64,000 bases of DNA from Clostridium sp. BNL1100 (GCF_000244875.1 NC_016791.1:1299501-1363500); one strand, 5' to 3'. Positions 1-10,081 are shown, counted from the first letter of the stretch. Numbers and translations are program-made. The notes: a model not told the origin generated them from the sequence alone.

Positions 1-341
1 TTTTCGGTATGTTGATTTTTTCTAGAGGAGGAGCCTACTTCCCGGGGTTTACATTAAGTGCTTTTGTATCGGGGTTCTTGTACGGATTCATCCTAAATCA
101 AAAGCAGATAACAGTAAAAAGATGCTTTTTTGCAGTTCTCACAGTAATAATTTCAACATCCGTTGTACTCAACACAATCTGGCTGGTGATTATAACAAAC
201 AAGGCAGCATTTGCCATATTAAGTGCCAGAGTCGTAAAAGATTTAATAATGCTGCCAATACAAACGTTTTTTATATATTATGTATGGCGTGCAATTGAGT
301 CAACAGTGAAAAATACTTTAATATTAAATAAGACTTTTTAA
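1..341 (+). CDS. ECF transporter S component, folate family (3' part only)
   Basis: The gene enters from the left edge, so the N-terminus is missing; the frame is open from base 3. The visible ~113 residues are very hydrophobic with about three membrane segments. They begin with a FSRGGAYFPGFTLSAF stretch typical of folate-type ECF substrate-binding (S) subunits. Such S subunits bind a vitamin in the membrane and work with a shared EcfT/EcfA1A2 energy module, which is not in this window. The substrate is inferred from family resemblance only. Nothing looks broken. Confidence 0.7.
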   Translation, partial: FGMLIFSRGGAYFPGFTLSAFVSGFLYGFILNQKQITVKRCFFAVLTVIISTSVVLNTIWLVIITNKAAFAILSARVVKDLIMLPIQTFFIYYVWRAIESTVKNTLILNKTF

Positions 342-381
342 AAGTTATTACGTATCTATTATAAACGATGTTTAGGAGTTG

Positions 382-1287
382 ATGAGGAATTTGAATAAGA
401 AGTTTTTTTCATCTATTGCAATTATATCAGTAGTTAGTATGCTTTTTCTGACAGCCGGTTGCGGTGTAAGGATAAACGGTAAGGACTATACTATATTCGA
501 GGCAAATCATCAAGTTGACAAAAAGGGTGACAACCTTATTACTGAAGAAGCTATCGGAAGTGAGTCAGAAGAGGGTAACAATAAAATTATTGAGGAAATT
601 GGAACCGAGGAAGTTCTCAACATTAACAATAATGCCGGAAACATAACAGTTAAAAAGTCTAACGATACCAAACTTGTTGTGGAAATTGAAAAAAAGTTGA
701 GAGGAGTATCTTCTCAGGAAATAAAAGACGTATTTCGCAGTATGGACGTACTTTTGGAAAGGGATGGAGAAAACTTAAATATTGTATTGAAGACAAAAGA
801 CGGTAATGATTTTTGGGATTGGAATAAACACGAATTAAGCCTTTTGAAGTGTAGTGTTAATTTTATTGTATCAGTTCCCGAAGGAGTAAAGGAATTAAAT
901 ACAGAGACAGGAGCTGGCAATATTGATATCAAAGGCATATCTGCCAAAATATCTGCCAATACCGGAGCCGGAAACATTGACCTTGATAGCGTTTCGGCAA
1001 CAGGAGAAACAACACTTGAAACGGGTACAGGCAATGTAGATTTTGACGGAGATATAGACAAAGTTACTTCATTCAGTGCCTCAACAGGAGTTGGAAATGT
1101 TAGATTGAAAGTACCTGAAAATACAAAGATGTCTCTTAATGCAGAAACCGGTCTCGGACATTTATCGGGTTTCTTTATAGATTCAGATGAAAAAGTCAAA
1201 AATAGTTTTAACGGAGACATAAACGGAGGCGGCCCTGAGGTTGAGCTAAGTACAGGTGTTGGAAACACAGAAGTTGATAAAGGATAA
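382..1287 (+). CDS. DUF4097-like repeat lipoprotein
   Basis: A secreted lipoprotein: a basic N-terminus, a hydrophobic core and a lipobox ending LTAG|C (Cys at about residue 27). The mature protein contains repeated TGxGN motifs about 20 residues apart (TGAGNID, TGAGNID, TGTGNVD, TGVGNVR, TGLGH, TGVGN), the hallmark of DUF4097 'putative adhesin' beta-solenoid proteins. Its role is unknown. A TTG at 379 and an ATG at 382 both sit just behind AGGAG (374-378). I chose the ATG, although the spacing is short and TTG at 391 is also possible. A strong terminator follows, so the gene is transcribed alone or with upstream genes. Confidence 0.75.
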   Translation: MRNLNKKFFSSIAIISVVSMLFLTAGCGVRINGKDYTIFEANHQVDKKGDNLITEEAIGSESEEGNNKIIEEIGTEEVLNINNNAGNITVKKSNDTKLVVEIEKKLRGVSSQEIKDVFRSMDVLLERDGENLNIVLKTKDGNDFWDWNKHELSLLKCSVNFIVSVPEGVKELNTETGAGNIDIKGISAKISANTGAGNIDLDSVSATGETTLETGTGNVDFDGDIDKVTSFSASTGVGNVRLKVPENTKMSLNAETGLGHLSGFFIDSDEKVKNSFNGDINGGGPEVELSTGVGNTEVDKG

Positions 1288-1289
1288 AT

Positions 1290-1336
1290 AAAAGCCGTTC
1301 ATAACATTGAATAAAAGGTATGAACGGCTTTTTTAT
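1290..1336 (+). terminator. Rho-independent terminator
   Basis: A 13-14 bp near-perfect stem (AAAGCCGTTCATA paired with TATGAACGGCTTT) is followed by a T run. It ends the lipoprotein gene and also serves the convergent gene at 1347-1937. Confidence 0.9.
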
Positions 1337-1346
1337 ATATACTACC

Positions 1347-1937
1347 TTATAGGATTGCCTTTATCGAATGCCATAAAATATCACATAGTTCGCAATTATT
1401 ACTATCACCTGAATACATTTCAGGTAAAGAAGAATTTTTCCCCATATCAAAGGTTTTGTCATCAAATGCAACTGACAGGGAAAATTCGCAATCTCCGAAA
1501 TTTTTCCGTTCAAGAATATCAATCATTTGTCCTATATCCAACAGAGGAAGACAATCCTCTTTGTTAAAGGATTCAGGCCTTTGAAGCTCAAAACTGAAAT
1601 CTTCATCTATGGAGAAATCCTCTGCAAAATCATCATTCAGGCTATCATCAGGATGTTCTGTATCCGTATCTGTATCGCTCTCTGAATTATTTTCAGCCGG
1701 TATTGTGAAAAGATTATCAGGCAAAAACTTCATATCGTAGAGAATAATATCATTACGCTTTGTTATGTTGAGTCCTCCGATAACAAATGTAATCTGATTG
1801 TATTTTTCCTCAGCGGCATCTACACAAACACTGGCAACTGCAACATCGTATGCCTGGGGAAGCCATAAATCACAGAGATTTTGCTTTTGTTCAACTGTAA
1901 GATCCGCAAGGTCTTTATCAGTTATTCTTAGTTTCAT
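1347..1937 (-). CDS. Acidic protein of unknown function
   Basis: A 196-residue protein with no recognised domain. It has an N-terminal globular part (about residues 1-85), a strongly acidic Asp/Glu/Ser-rich linker around residues 85-120, and a C-terminal part with several Cys residues. The start is the internal ATG at 1937, because GGAGG lies 8 bases upstream of it; an in-frame start 21 bases further out has no such site. There is no signal peptide or membrane segment, so it is probably cytoplasmic. It is divergent from the topoisomerase IV genes. No function is proposed. Confidence 0.75.
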   Translation of the reverse strand: MKLRITDKDLADLTVEQKQNLCDLWLPQAYDVAVASVCVDAAEEKYNQITFVIGGLNITKRNDIILYDMKFLPDNLFTIPAENNSESDTDTDTEHPDDSLNDDFAEDFSIDEDFSFELQRPESFNKEDCLPLLDIGQMIDILERKNFGDCEFSLSVAFDDKTFDMGKNSSLPEMYSGDSNNCELCDILWHSIKAIL

Positions 1938-2170
1938 ATTATTTTCCTCCGACTTCAATTTGCTTAAAAAGTTACGGAAAATTGTACCAATTTTACCCGT
2001 AGAATTATTATATTATAAAGTTTGTTTCTTGTCATAAATATTTTATTTTTTTGTCGGTATAATACACCGTACAGCCTTAAAGTTAGTTTATAACACTTGA
2101 CAGAGAACACAAGTTTGATAAATAATGTTTAGGTGGATGATTATACAAGTATTTTATGGAGGTTTTACAA

Positions 2171-4153
2171 ATGACAAAGGATAATAGAAAGAATGAATAT
2201 GGGAATGAGAGTATTTCATCGCTCAAAGGAGCTGACAGGGTAAGACTTCGCCCGGGTGTTATATTCGGTTCGGACGGGTTGGACGGCTGTGAACATTCTT
2301 TCTTTGAAATTTTGTCAAACTCAATAGACGAGGCCAGAGAAGGCCATGGAAATGTAATAGAAGTTACAAGGTTTGCAGACAAATCAATAATGGTTCAGGA
2401 CTGGGGAAGAGGTTTGCCTGTAGATTACAACACAAAAGAAGAACGTTTCAATTGGGAGCTGGTTTATTGCGAACTGTACGCAGGAGGAAAGTATCAGAAC
2501 AACTCAGGCGAAAACTATGAGTACAGTCTTGGATTAAACGGACTTGGAGCATGTGCAACCCAATACAGCTCGGAATATTTTGATGTTACTGTTTTCCGTG
2601 ACGGATACAGGTACGACCTTCACTTTGAAAAGGGTGAAAATGTCGGAGGCCTGAAAAAAGAGAAATGTAAATGTGACAAAACGTCTACAATTCAAAAATG
2701 GAGACCGGATATAGATGTTTTCACTGAAATAGATATCCCTCTGGAACATTATCAGACGGTATTAAAAAAACAGGCAGTAGTCAATGCAGGGCTTAAATTT
2801 ATTCTAAAGGATGAAGAATCAGGAGAAACCTTTATATACCTTTATGAAAACGGAATAGTTGACTATGTAAAAGAAATAACAAAAGATACAGGTTTTACTG
2901 AAATTCAGTATTATGAAGGTTCTGCAAAGGGCAGGGATAGAGAGGACAAACCGGAATACAAGGTAAAGATGCAGTTTGCCTTCTGTTTTAACAATCAAAC
3001 CAACCTTTTAGAATACTATCACAATTCAAGTTTTCTTGAGTATGGAGGTGCCCCTGACAAGGCTGTGAAAAATGCATTGATATATGAAATTGACAAGTCC
3101 ATAAAGACAAGGGGAAAGTATAACAAGGATGAGTCAAAAATAACCTTTGCGGACATTGAGGATAGTCTTATACTGGTTGTTAATTCTTTTTCAACAATAA
3201 CCAGCTATGAGAACCAGACAAAGAAATCTATAACTAACAAGTTTATTCAGGAAGCCATGACTGATTTCCTCAAGCAGCAACTGGAGATTTACTTTATAGA
3301 AAATAAGATTGAGAGTGATAAAATTATAGAGCAGATTCTGGTTAACAAAAGGAGCAGGGAAACTGCCGAAAAGACCAGAATCAATATAAAAAAGAAGCTT
3401 AGCGGCAATGTAGACATTTCCAACAGAGTAAAGAAATTTGTTGACTGCCGTACAAAGGACATAACCAAAAGAGAAATCTATATAGTTGAGGGAGATTCTG
3501 CACTTGGAGCTTGTAAACTGGGCAGAGATGCGGAGTTTCAGGCAATCATGCCTGTAAGGGGAAAAATTCTCAATTGTCTTAAAGCTGAGTATGACAGCAT
3601 ATTCAAAAATGAAATTATTGTAGACCTTCTTAAGGTACTGGGCTGTGGTGTCGAGATAAAATCAAAGCATAACAAGGATTTAAACACCTTCGACCTGGCA
3701 AATCTCAGGTGGGACAAGGTAATTATATGCACCGATGCAGATGTGGACGGCTTCCAAATCAGAACTCTTATATTGACTATGCTTTATAGACTTGTCCCTA
3801 CACTTTTAAGCGAAGGAAAAGTATTTATAGCCGAGTCACCCTTGTTTGAGATAACCTGTAAAAACAAATCCTACTTTGCTTATACGGAAAAGGAAAAGGC
3901 TGAAATTCTGACAAAGCTTGAGGGCAACAAATATACAATACAGCGTTCAAAAGGACTTGGAGAAAATGAGCCGGAAATGATGTGGCAGACAACTATGAAC
4001 CCTGCTTCAAGACGGTTGATAAAGGTAATGCCAAGTGATGTAGAGAAAACTTCTATGATGTTTGACGTACTGTTGGGAGATAACCTGGCAGGCAGAAAGC
4101 AGTTTATAGAGGATAATGGCAGCAAATATCTTGATATGATAGATGTCAGCTAA
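2171..4153 (+). CDS. parE: DNA topoisomerase IV subunit B (ParE-type)
   Basis: The ATPase subunit of a type IIA topoisomerase (660 residues), working with the next gene to decatenate and relax DNA. The GHKL ATPase site shows FFEILSNSIDEA (catalytic Glu about 46), DWGRGLP and GLNGLGA. The TOPRIM domain has EGDSA at 440-444 and DADVD at 522-526, and the C-terminal tail carries KGLGE. The motifs depart from gyrase (RPGVIFGS rather than RPGMYIGS; EGDSALGACKLGRD rather than EGDSAGGSAKQGRD), as in the clostridial ParE-type branch. The start is the ATG at 2171 behind GGAGG; an upstream in-frame ATG (2156) overlaps that site. A 57-bp gap to parC implies one operon. Confidence 0.93.
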   Translation: MTKDNRKNEYGNESISSLKGADRVRLRPGVIFGSDGLDGCEHSFFEILSNSIDEAREGHGNVIEVTRFADKSIMVQDWGRGLPVDYNTKEERFNWELVYCELYAGGKYQNNSGENYEYSLGLNGLGACATQYSSEYFDVTVFRDGYRYDLHFEKGENVGGLKKEKCKCDKTSTIQKWRPDIDVFTEIDIPLEHYQTVLKKQAVVNAGLKFILKDEESGETFIYLYENGIVDYVKEITKDTGFTEIQYYEGSAKGRDREDKPEYKVKMQFAFCFNNQTNLLEYYHNSSFLEYGGAPDKAVKNALIYEIDKSIKTRGKYNKDESKITFADIEDSLILVVNSFSTITSYENQTKKSITNKFIQEAMTDFLKQQLEIYFIENKIESDKIIEQILVNKRSRETAEKTRINIKKKLSGNVDISNRVKKFVDCRTKDITKREIYIVEGDSALGACKLGRDAEFQAIMPVRGKILNCLKAEYDSIFKNEIIVDLLKVLGCGVEIKSKHNKDLNTFDLANLRWDKVIICTDADVDGFQIRTLILTMLYRLVPTLLSEGKVFIAESPLFEITCKNKSYFAYTEKEKAEILTKLEGNKYTIQRSKGLGENEPEMMWQTTMNPASRRLIKVMPSDVEKTSMMFDVLLGDNLAGRKQFIEDNGSKYLDMIDVS

Positions 4154-4210
4154 CAAAAATACGAAATCACTGCACTTTAAATATATCGGAATAAAGGAAA
4201 GAGGCAAAAA

Positions 4211-6397
4211 ATGACTCATAAAAATCTGGTTGAACAAAATATCACAGAAACTCTGGAAAGTAACTATATGCCTTATGCAATGAGCGTTATAGTTTCCAGA
4301 GCTATACCTGAAATCGACGGTTTTAAACCTTCCCACAGGAAGCTTCTTTATACCATGTATAAGATGTCCCTTTTGACAGGAGCAAAAACCAAGTCTTCCA
4401 ACATTGTAGGGCAAACCATGAAACTGAATCCCCATGGAGATATGGCGATTTATGAGACAATGGTAAGAATGACCAGGGGTAATAATGCTTTGCTTCATCC
4501 ATTTGTAGATTCTAAAGGAAATTTCGGAAAACAATATTCAAGGGATATGAAGTTTGCAGCACCCAGGTATACTGAAGCTAAGCTTGATAAGATATGTGAA
4601 GAGATTTTTAAAGATATTGATAAAAACACTGTTGATTTTGTTGACAACTATGATGGAACAATGAAAGAGCCTGTTTTGCTGCCAACTACTTTTCCAAGTA
4701 TTCTGGTGAATGCAAATCAGGGTATAGCTGTTGGAATGGCCAGCAATATCTGCAGTTTCAATCTTGAAGAAATATGCAAAACAACATCAGCACTTATTGA
4801 TGATGAAAATATAGTTATCGAAGATTATCTTAAAGCTCCTGATTTCTCATCCGGAGGCCAGCTGATATATTCCGAAAAGGAAATAAGGGATATATATAAC
4901 AACGGAAGAGGGAGCTTTAAGGTTCGTGCAAAATATAATTACGATAAGGAGAACAATTGTGTTGAGATTGTTGAAATACCTTATACAACAACCGTTGAAG
5001 CTATTATCGATCAGATAATCGAGCTGATAAAGGGTGGTAAAATCAGGGAAATAACTGACGTCAGGGATGAAACGGATTTAAGTGGTCTGAAGCTGACCCT
5101 TGATCTCAGAAAGAATACTGACCCGGACATACTAATGAAAAAGCTTTTCAAACTTACTCCGCTTCAGGACAGTTTTAACTGCAATTTCAACATTCTTATA
5201 AATGGCAGGCCAAGAGTAATGGGTGTCAGGACTATTTTGAATGAATGGCTGTCTTTCAGAGTTGACTGCATAAAACGCCAGATATTATATGATATACAAA
5301 AAAAGAGTGATAAGCTTCATTTGTTAATGGGACTCAAAAAGATACTTTTAGACATTGACAAGGCAATTGAAATTATTAGAAAAACTGAACAGGAAGCTAT
5401 GGTTGTACCGAATTTGATGGCCGGCTTTGAAATAGACCAGATACAGGCTGATTACATAGCAGAAATTAAGCTGAGAAATCTTAACAAGGAATATATACTC
5501 AACAGGGTAGGCGAGACGGATAATCTTATAAAGGAAATAGCAGAATTAAAAGATATCCACGGAAACGATAAGAAAGTAAAAAAGATTATTCAAAAGCAGC
5601 TAAGCGAAATAGCTAAAAAGTTCGGTAAACCAAGACGTACCGAAATCATAAGCGATGAGCAAGTAGAAGAAATTACCACAGAGCATTTTATAGAAGACTA
5701 CAACTTAAAGGTATTTCTTACTGAGCAGAACTACCTCAAAAAGATACCATTGGTTTCTTTACGAGCAAATCCGGAACATAAGTTAAAGGACGAAGATACA
5801 ATAGTTCAGGAGATTGAGACCCATAATAAGGCGGATTTACTCCTGTTCACCAATAAATATAACGTTTATAAATCAAAGATTTATGAAATTCCAGACTGTA
5901 AGGCAAGCAGTCTGGGAGAATATCTTACCAACCTCCTTGGTCTGGATAGTGACGAAAAAATAATATATATTACTGCAACGGATAATTACGAGGGTTATAT
6001 GCTATTCTTCTATGAAAACGGTAAGGGTGCAAAAATTGGTCTGTCAGGATATGCCACCAAGACAAACAGGAAAAAGCTTGCGAATGCTTACTATGATGGT
6101 TCACCCCTTATAAGAATGTTCTTTGTAACTGAGGATTTTGAGCTGATTGCAATAAGCAGCATTAATAAGATGCTTGTGTTTAATACAGAAAGTATTAACG
6201 TAAAAACAACAAAAAACTCACAGGGAGTACAGATTCTTACTTCAAAAAAGGGCAGTATTATGACAAGCATAAAAAAATTGGATGAAATGGTATTATCTAA
6301 TATTGATTACTACCGAACAAAAAATATTCCGGCGATAGGGTGTTACATTAAAGAAGAAGATAAGACTGAAAAGCAGATGAGTCTGGATTTAGAATAA
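4211..6397 (+). CDS. parC: DNA topoisomerase IV subunit A (ParC-type)
   Basis: The DNA breakage and rejoining subunit (728 residues). The active-site Tyr is Y120 in the APRYTEAKL motif, and the N-terminus has the classic YAMSVIVSRAIPEIDGFKPSHRK fold start. A coiled-coil tower region lies around 340-450, followed by a beta-pinwheel-like C-terminus. There is no QRRGGKG gyrase box, so this should be a topo IV rather than a gyrase. It follows parE with its own GAAAGAGG ribosome site. It is shorter than typical GyrA (about 820 residues), mainly through a smaller C-terminal domain. A terminator follows. Confidence 0.93.
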   Translation: MTHKNLVEQNITETLESNYMPYAMSVIVSRAIPEIDGFKPSHRKLLYTMYKMSLLTGAKTKSSNIVGQTMKLNPHGDMAIYETMVRMTRGNNALLHPFVDSKGNFGKQYSRDMKFAAPRYTEAKLDKICEEIFKDIDKNTVDFVDNYDGTMKEPVLLPTTFPSILVNANQGIAVGMASNICSFNLEEICKTTSALIDDENIVIEDYLKAPDFSSGGQLIYSEKEIRDIYNNGRGSFKVRAKYNYDKENNCVEIVEIPYTTTVEAIIDQIIELIKGGKIREITDVRDETDLSGLKLTLDLRKNTDPDILMKKLFKLTPLQDSFNCNFNILINGRPRVMGVRTILNEWLSFRVDCIKRQILYDIQKKSDKLHLLMGLKKILLDIDKAIEIIRKTEQEAMVVPNLMAGFEIDQIQADYIAEIKLRNLNKEYILNRVGETDNLIKEIAELKDIHGNDKKVKKIIQKQLSEIAKKFGKPRRTEIISDEQVEEITTEHFIEDYNLKVFLTEQNYLKKIPLVSLRANPEHKLKDEDTIVQEIETHNKADLLLFTNKYNVYKSKIYEIPDCKASSLGEYLTNLLGLDSDEKIIYITATDNYEGYMLFFYENGKGAKIGLSGYATKTNRKKLANAYYDGSPLIRMFFVTEDFELIAISSINKMLVFNTESINVKTTKNSQGVQILTSKKGSIMTSIKKLDEMVLSNIDYYRTKNIPAIGCYIKEEDKTEKQMSLDLE

Positions 6398-6405
6398 TAT
6401 ATATT

Positions 6406-6437
6406 AAAGTATCTGACAAATTGTCAGGTACTTTTTT
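6406..6437 (+). terminator. Rho-independent terminator after parC
   Basis: A stem of about 13 bp (AAGTATCTGACA with TGTCAGGTACTT, one wobble) is followed by six T. It ends the parE-parC transcript. Confidence 0.88.
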
Positions 6438-6566
6438 GTTTTATTACAATGATGTGGAGTTTTATTTAAGAATACATTACATAATTGACATATATAGTAA
6501 ACTGATGCAATAATGGTAAAACAAGTAATTAATTACAATTTTATCAAAGTTGAAAGGTTGCGATAT

Positions 6567-8048
6567 ATGTTACAAAAAATCTCAGAAAAAACAGTAATGG
6601 TATTATCCTTAGTGTATCTGTTAATCACATCTGTTTGGAACTTTGTTTATTTAATACAAAATAAAGCGGCAGTCTATATTTTTCCTCTAGAGCTTTTTTG
6701 TATAGGTGTTTTTTTAGTTATATACAGATTAAAGGCAGACAAAAGAATTTTTGCAATATTATTGTTTATTATGGCTTTCTGCCTTAAAGGCTTTGTTGCG
6801 GTTCGTTATAATGCAATTCCACAATCGGATTTTAAATTAATTTATAATGCAGCAATAAAATTTGCTCAGGGTGATTTTTCTTTTTCAAATACAAAATATT
6901 TCAGTCTGTGGTCATATCAAACGGGGATTGTTCTATATTATGGGTTTCTTCTTAAACTTGGTTGTAATATTATAGGTCTTAAAATTTGCAACTGTTTGTT
7001 TATAGCGGGTGTTAATGTTCTGATATATTTGATTTCGGAAAAGCTTGTTGGCGATAAGTATACCAGATTCATTTCAGTAATTTACCTTTTTTACCCTGCT
7101 ACATTTTTCTTATGTTCTGTTTTAACAAACCAACATGTATCCAATTTCTTTATATTACTGGGAATTTACCTGTATGTTTTCAGAAAAACAAACACACTAG
7201 GGAATACTGTATTGGCAGCTGTAATGATTGCTATTGGAAATGCCTTTCGTCCCCAGGGAATTGTGGTAGTTGCTGCATTTGTTATTTGGGCGATGATAGA
7301 ATTATTAAACAAAAATACCGATAAAAAAATTAAGATAAAAACAGCTGCAGGGATTTTAGGTTTTGTGACTGTCTATATGCTTTTAGGAAAAGGTATGTCC
7401 ATGGCAACACAAATTTCAGGAGTGAATCAGAACGGAATGGACAACAACTTTCCATTATATAAAATAGTAGTGGGATTAAACCCTGATACTACGGGCTGTT
7501 ATTCTAACGAGGACGCCATAAAACTGATTTCAATTAAAGATAGTACAGCCAGAAATCAAGAGTCTTTGAAAATTATAAAAGAAAGGCTGTCAGATCGTGA
7601 AAAAATAAAGGATTTAATGATTCAAAAGCATAAAAAAATGTGGGTAAAAATGGATGATTCAATTGATTGGGGTTTCAAATACATAAATCAAAGCAGCATA
7701 TCATTGTTGGGAAAACATATTGTATATGAGAACTTTAAAATAAGAATTTTAAAACTGGAAAAGATTTTTTATTGTTTCATATTTTTTATGGCTGCAATAG
7801 GTGTTTTTGCAGAAATCAAAAAAAGTCATTATGCAAAAGGGTTTATTCCAATTTTATTAATAACCCTTGCCAATTTCGGAGTATATACCATTATAGAAAT
7901 TCAGTTCAGGTACCGGGATTTCCAAATGATTTTCATATTCATACTGGCGGCATCAGGAGTCCGGTATCTGGCTTTTCTTTTAAAGAATAGTTTAGAATTA
8001 TGGCACAATAGAATATACTTGACAACAGTTGATAAAACTATAAAATAA
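6567..8048 (+). CDS. Multi-pass membrane glycosyltransferase (GT39/PMT-like)
   Basis: A 493-residue protein with about ten hydrophobic segments. Early in the chain, between the first membrane segments, is an acidic SDF motif followed by WSYQTG, as in lipid-linked-sugar glycosyltransferases of the GT39/GT83 (ArnT/PMT) type. These move a sugar from a polyprenyl-phosphate donor on the outer face of the membrane. The donor and acceptor cannot be told. The start is the ATG at 6567 behind GAAAGG; the longer in-frame form from 6513 lacks a ribosome site. It is a single gene between two terminated units. The family call is from motif style only. Confidence 0.65.
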   Translation: MLQKISEKTVMVLSLVYLLITSVWNFVYLIQNKAAVYIFPLELFCIGVFLVIYRLKADKRIFAILLFIMAFCLKGFVAVRYNAIPQSDFKLIYNAAIKFAQGDFSFSNTKYFSLWSYQTGIVLYYGFLLKLGCNIIGLKICNCLFIAGVNVLIYLISEKLVGDKYTRFISVIYLFYPATFFLCSVLTNQHVSNFFILLGIYLYVFRKTNTLGNTVLAAVMIAIGNAFRPQGIVVVAAFVIWAMIELLNKNTDKKIKIKTAAGILGFVTVYMLLGKGMSMATQISGVNQNGMDNNFPLYKIVVGLNPDTTGCYSNEDAIKLISIKDSTARNQESLKIIKERLSDREKIKDLMIQKHKKMWVKMDDSIDWGFKYINQSSISLLGKHIVYENFKIRILKLEKIFYCFIFFMAAIGVFAEIKKSHYAKGFIPILLITLANFGVYTIIEIQFRYRDFQMIFIFILAASGVRYLAFLLKNSLELWHNRIYLTTVDKTIK

Positions 8049-8087
8049 GTATAGCAAAAAATATATATTTTGGAAGGAATACTGAAT

Positions 8088-8609
8088 ATGAACAAAAATC
8101 CTATTGTTACATTTGAATTGGAAAACGGGAATACTATGAAGGCCGAACTGTATCCTGAAATTGCTCCCAATACCGTTAATAACTTTATTTCTCTTATAAA
8201 TAAAGGCTTTTATAATGGCGTTATATTTCACAGAGTAATACCCGGCTTTATGATACAGGGAGGAGACCCGGAAGGAACAGGAACGGGCGGCCCTGATTAC
8301 AGCATTAAGGGAGAATTTTCATCAAACGGATTTAAAAATGACTTAAAGCATGACAAGGGAGTTCTTTCCATGGCAAGAACAATGGTACCCGATTCTGCCG
8401 GATCACAGTTCTTTATAATGGTTGAAAAAGCACCTCACCTTGACGGCCAATATGCTGCATTTGGTAAGGTAATAGAGGGAATTGAAGAAGCTGATAGAAT
8501 AGTAAGCGTAAAGACTGACTACAATGACAAGCCAAAAGAACCACAGGTAATGAAGATTGTTACTGTTGAAACTTTTGGCGTAGAGTACCCGGAACCTGAA
8601 AAAGTATAA
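8088..8609 (+). CDS. Peptidyl-prolyl cis-trans isomerase, cyclophilin type
   Basis: A single-domain cyclophilin of 173 residues without signal peptide, so cytoplasmic. The catalytic core is clear: FHRVIPGFMIQGGDP (active Arg in HRV), then MARTMVPDSAGSQFFI and FGKV. It speeds proline isomerisation during protein folding. The start is the ATG at 8088 with GGAAGGA ahead; a TTG at 8070 overlaps that site. A terminator shared with the convergent FAD protein follows. Confidence 0.95.
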   Translation: MNKNPIVTFELENGNTMKAELYPEIAPNTVNNFISLINKGFYNGVIFHRVIPGFMIQGGDPEGTGTGGPDYSIKGEFSSNGFKNDLKHDKGVLSMARTMVPDSAGSQFFIMVEKAPHLDGQYAAFGKVIEGIEEADRIVSVKTDYNDKPKEPQVMKIVTVETFGVEYPEPEKV

Positions 8610-8622
8610 ACTGTTAAATAAA

Positions 8623-8671
8623 AGAAAGCACCTTGTATCATGTCTTTATTGACTGACACAAAGTGCTTTTT
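8623..8671. terminator. Bidirectional terminator
   Basis: Inverted arms (GAAAGCACCTTGT and ACAAAGTGCTTTT, one mismatch) lie between the convergent cyclophilin and FAD oxidoreductase genes, with a T run on the plus side. Confidence 0.75.
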
Positions 8672-8680
8672 GTTTATATA

Positions 8681-10081
8681 TTAAGAATTACTGATTCTGT
8701 TTATAATTGTTCTAGCTGCCAGAACTCCGCTGGCACTGGCTTGTGAGAGACCTCTTGTTACACCGGCACCGTCGCCTATGGCAAACATATTTGGAAGCTT
8801 GGTTTCAAGTTCGTTAGTCAGCTGAAGCCTTGAACTGTAGAATTTAACCTCTACACCATAAAGCAGTGTATCATAATTTGCTGTACCCGGGGCAATCTTG
8901 TCAAGAGCATAAATCATCTCAATGATATTGTCCAGATGTCTCTTTGTTAATACAAGGCTTAAATCTCCCGGAGTTGCATTTAACGTCGGGTGAGTGAAGC
9001 TCTGACCCAGTCTGTGAGGGTTTGTTCTTGCACCCTTGATTAAATCCCCAAACCTTTGTACCAGTACTCCTCCTCCAAGCATATTTGAAAGAGAGGCAAT
9101 TCTCTTACCGTATTGGTAAGGCTCATTAAACGGCGATGTAAACCTGTTGCTAACCAGAAGTGCAAAGTTTGTATTTTCACTTCTCAGCTTTGGATCAGTA
9201 TAGCTATGGCCGTTAACTGTTACGATTCCGTCAACATTCTCAGAAACAACATGTCCGTATGGATTCATGCAGAAGGTACGCACTAGGTCACCGTATTGCT
9301 TTGTCCTGTAAACAAGCTTGGATTCGTATACGACATCGGTAATGTGTTCAAATACCTTGGCAGGCAGTTCAACTCTTACTCCGATATCAACCTGATTATT
9401 AATAAGGTCAAGCTTTAACCTTTTACATTGTTGTGAAAACCACTCAGCGCCGGATCTTCCGGGTGCTGCAATAAGATACTTACAGTTAATGGTTTGTCCG
9501 TCATGTAACTCTACAGCATAGCCGCCGTCCTTGCAGGGTTCGATGTTCAGAACCTGTGTATTGCACATAAGTTCCAGACGTTCCAGAAGATAATTGTACA
9601 GTCTTTTAAGTATTTCAAGGTTGTTTTCTGTACCAAGGTGCTTTACTGATGCCTGCAAAAGATGAAGGTCATTTTCCAATGCTCTCTTTTCAATAGCCTT
9701 CGCTTCATCAGTATATGTGGAGAACATTTCCTTTGTAGCTCCAAATTCAACATTAACATTGTCAACATAATTTATAAGATTCATAACTTCGTCATCAGGC
9801 AGATAATCATTAAGCCACCCGCCGAAAGCAGTTGTAAAGTTGAATTTACCGTCGGAATATGCTCCCGCACCACCGAAACCACGCATTATATCGCATGTTT
9901 TACAGCGGATACAGTCCTTTGTCCTATTAGCAACAATCGGGCAGGTTCTTTTAGTAATATCATGTCCCTGTTCAATCATTACTACCTTGAGTTGGGGATT
10001 TTGTTTTGTCAGTTCATAGCCGGCAAAGATACCGGATATACCACAACCGATTATTACAACGTCGTACATTGAATTGTTCAT
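8681..10081 (-). CDS. NAD(P)/FAD-dependent oxidoreductase (COG2509-like)
   Basis: A 466-residue flavoprotein. The N-terminal Rossmann motif VVIIGCGISGIFAGYEL binds FAD, and a C-terminal FAIGDGAGVTRGLSQA motif completes FAD binding. A Cys cluster near residues 55-75 (CPIV...CIRCKTC) is followed by RGFGGAGAYSDGKF, a pattern found in the COG2509 family of uncharacterised FAD dehydrogenases; it may hold a metal or Fe-S centre. The start chosen is the ATG at 10081 with GGAGGG six bases upstream; four residues on, MYDVV is an alternative. It is a single-gene unit and its substrate is unknown. Confidence 0.8.
   Translation of the reverse strand: MNNSMYDVVIIGCGISGIFAGYELTKQNPQLKVVMIEQGHDITKRTCPIVANRTKDCIRCKTCDIMRGFGGAGAYSDGKFNFTTAFGGWLNDYLPDDEVMNLINYVDNVNVEFGATKEMFSTYTDEAKAIEKRALENDLHLLQASVKHLGTENNLEILKRLYNYLLERLELMCNTQVLNIEPCKDGGYAVELHDGQTINCKYLIAAPGRSGAEWFSQQCKRLKLDLINNQVDIGVRVELPAKVFEHITDVVYESKLVYRTKQYGDLVRTFCMNPYGHVVSENVDGIVTVNGHSYTDPKLRSENTNFALLVSNRFTSPFNEPYQYGKRIASLSNMLGGGVLVQRFGDLIKGARTNPHRLGQSFTHPTLNATPGDLSLVLTKRHLDNIIEMIYALDKIAPGTANYDTLLYGVEVKFYSSRLQLTNELETKLPNMFAIGDGAGVTRGLSQASASGVLAARTIINRISNS

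Noticed and set aside
714-1268. Minus-strand frame of 184 codons opposite the DUF4097-like gene
   Set aside because: It mirrors the repeated TGxGN codons of the sense gene and lacks a start signal.
4211-6397. DNA gyrase A rather than topo IV A
   Set aside because: There is no QRRGGKG gyrase box in the C-terminal domain, and the partner subunit is of the ParE-like type.
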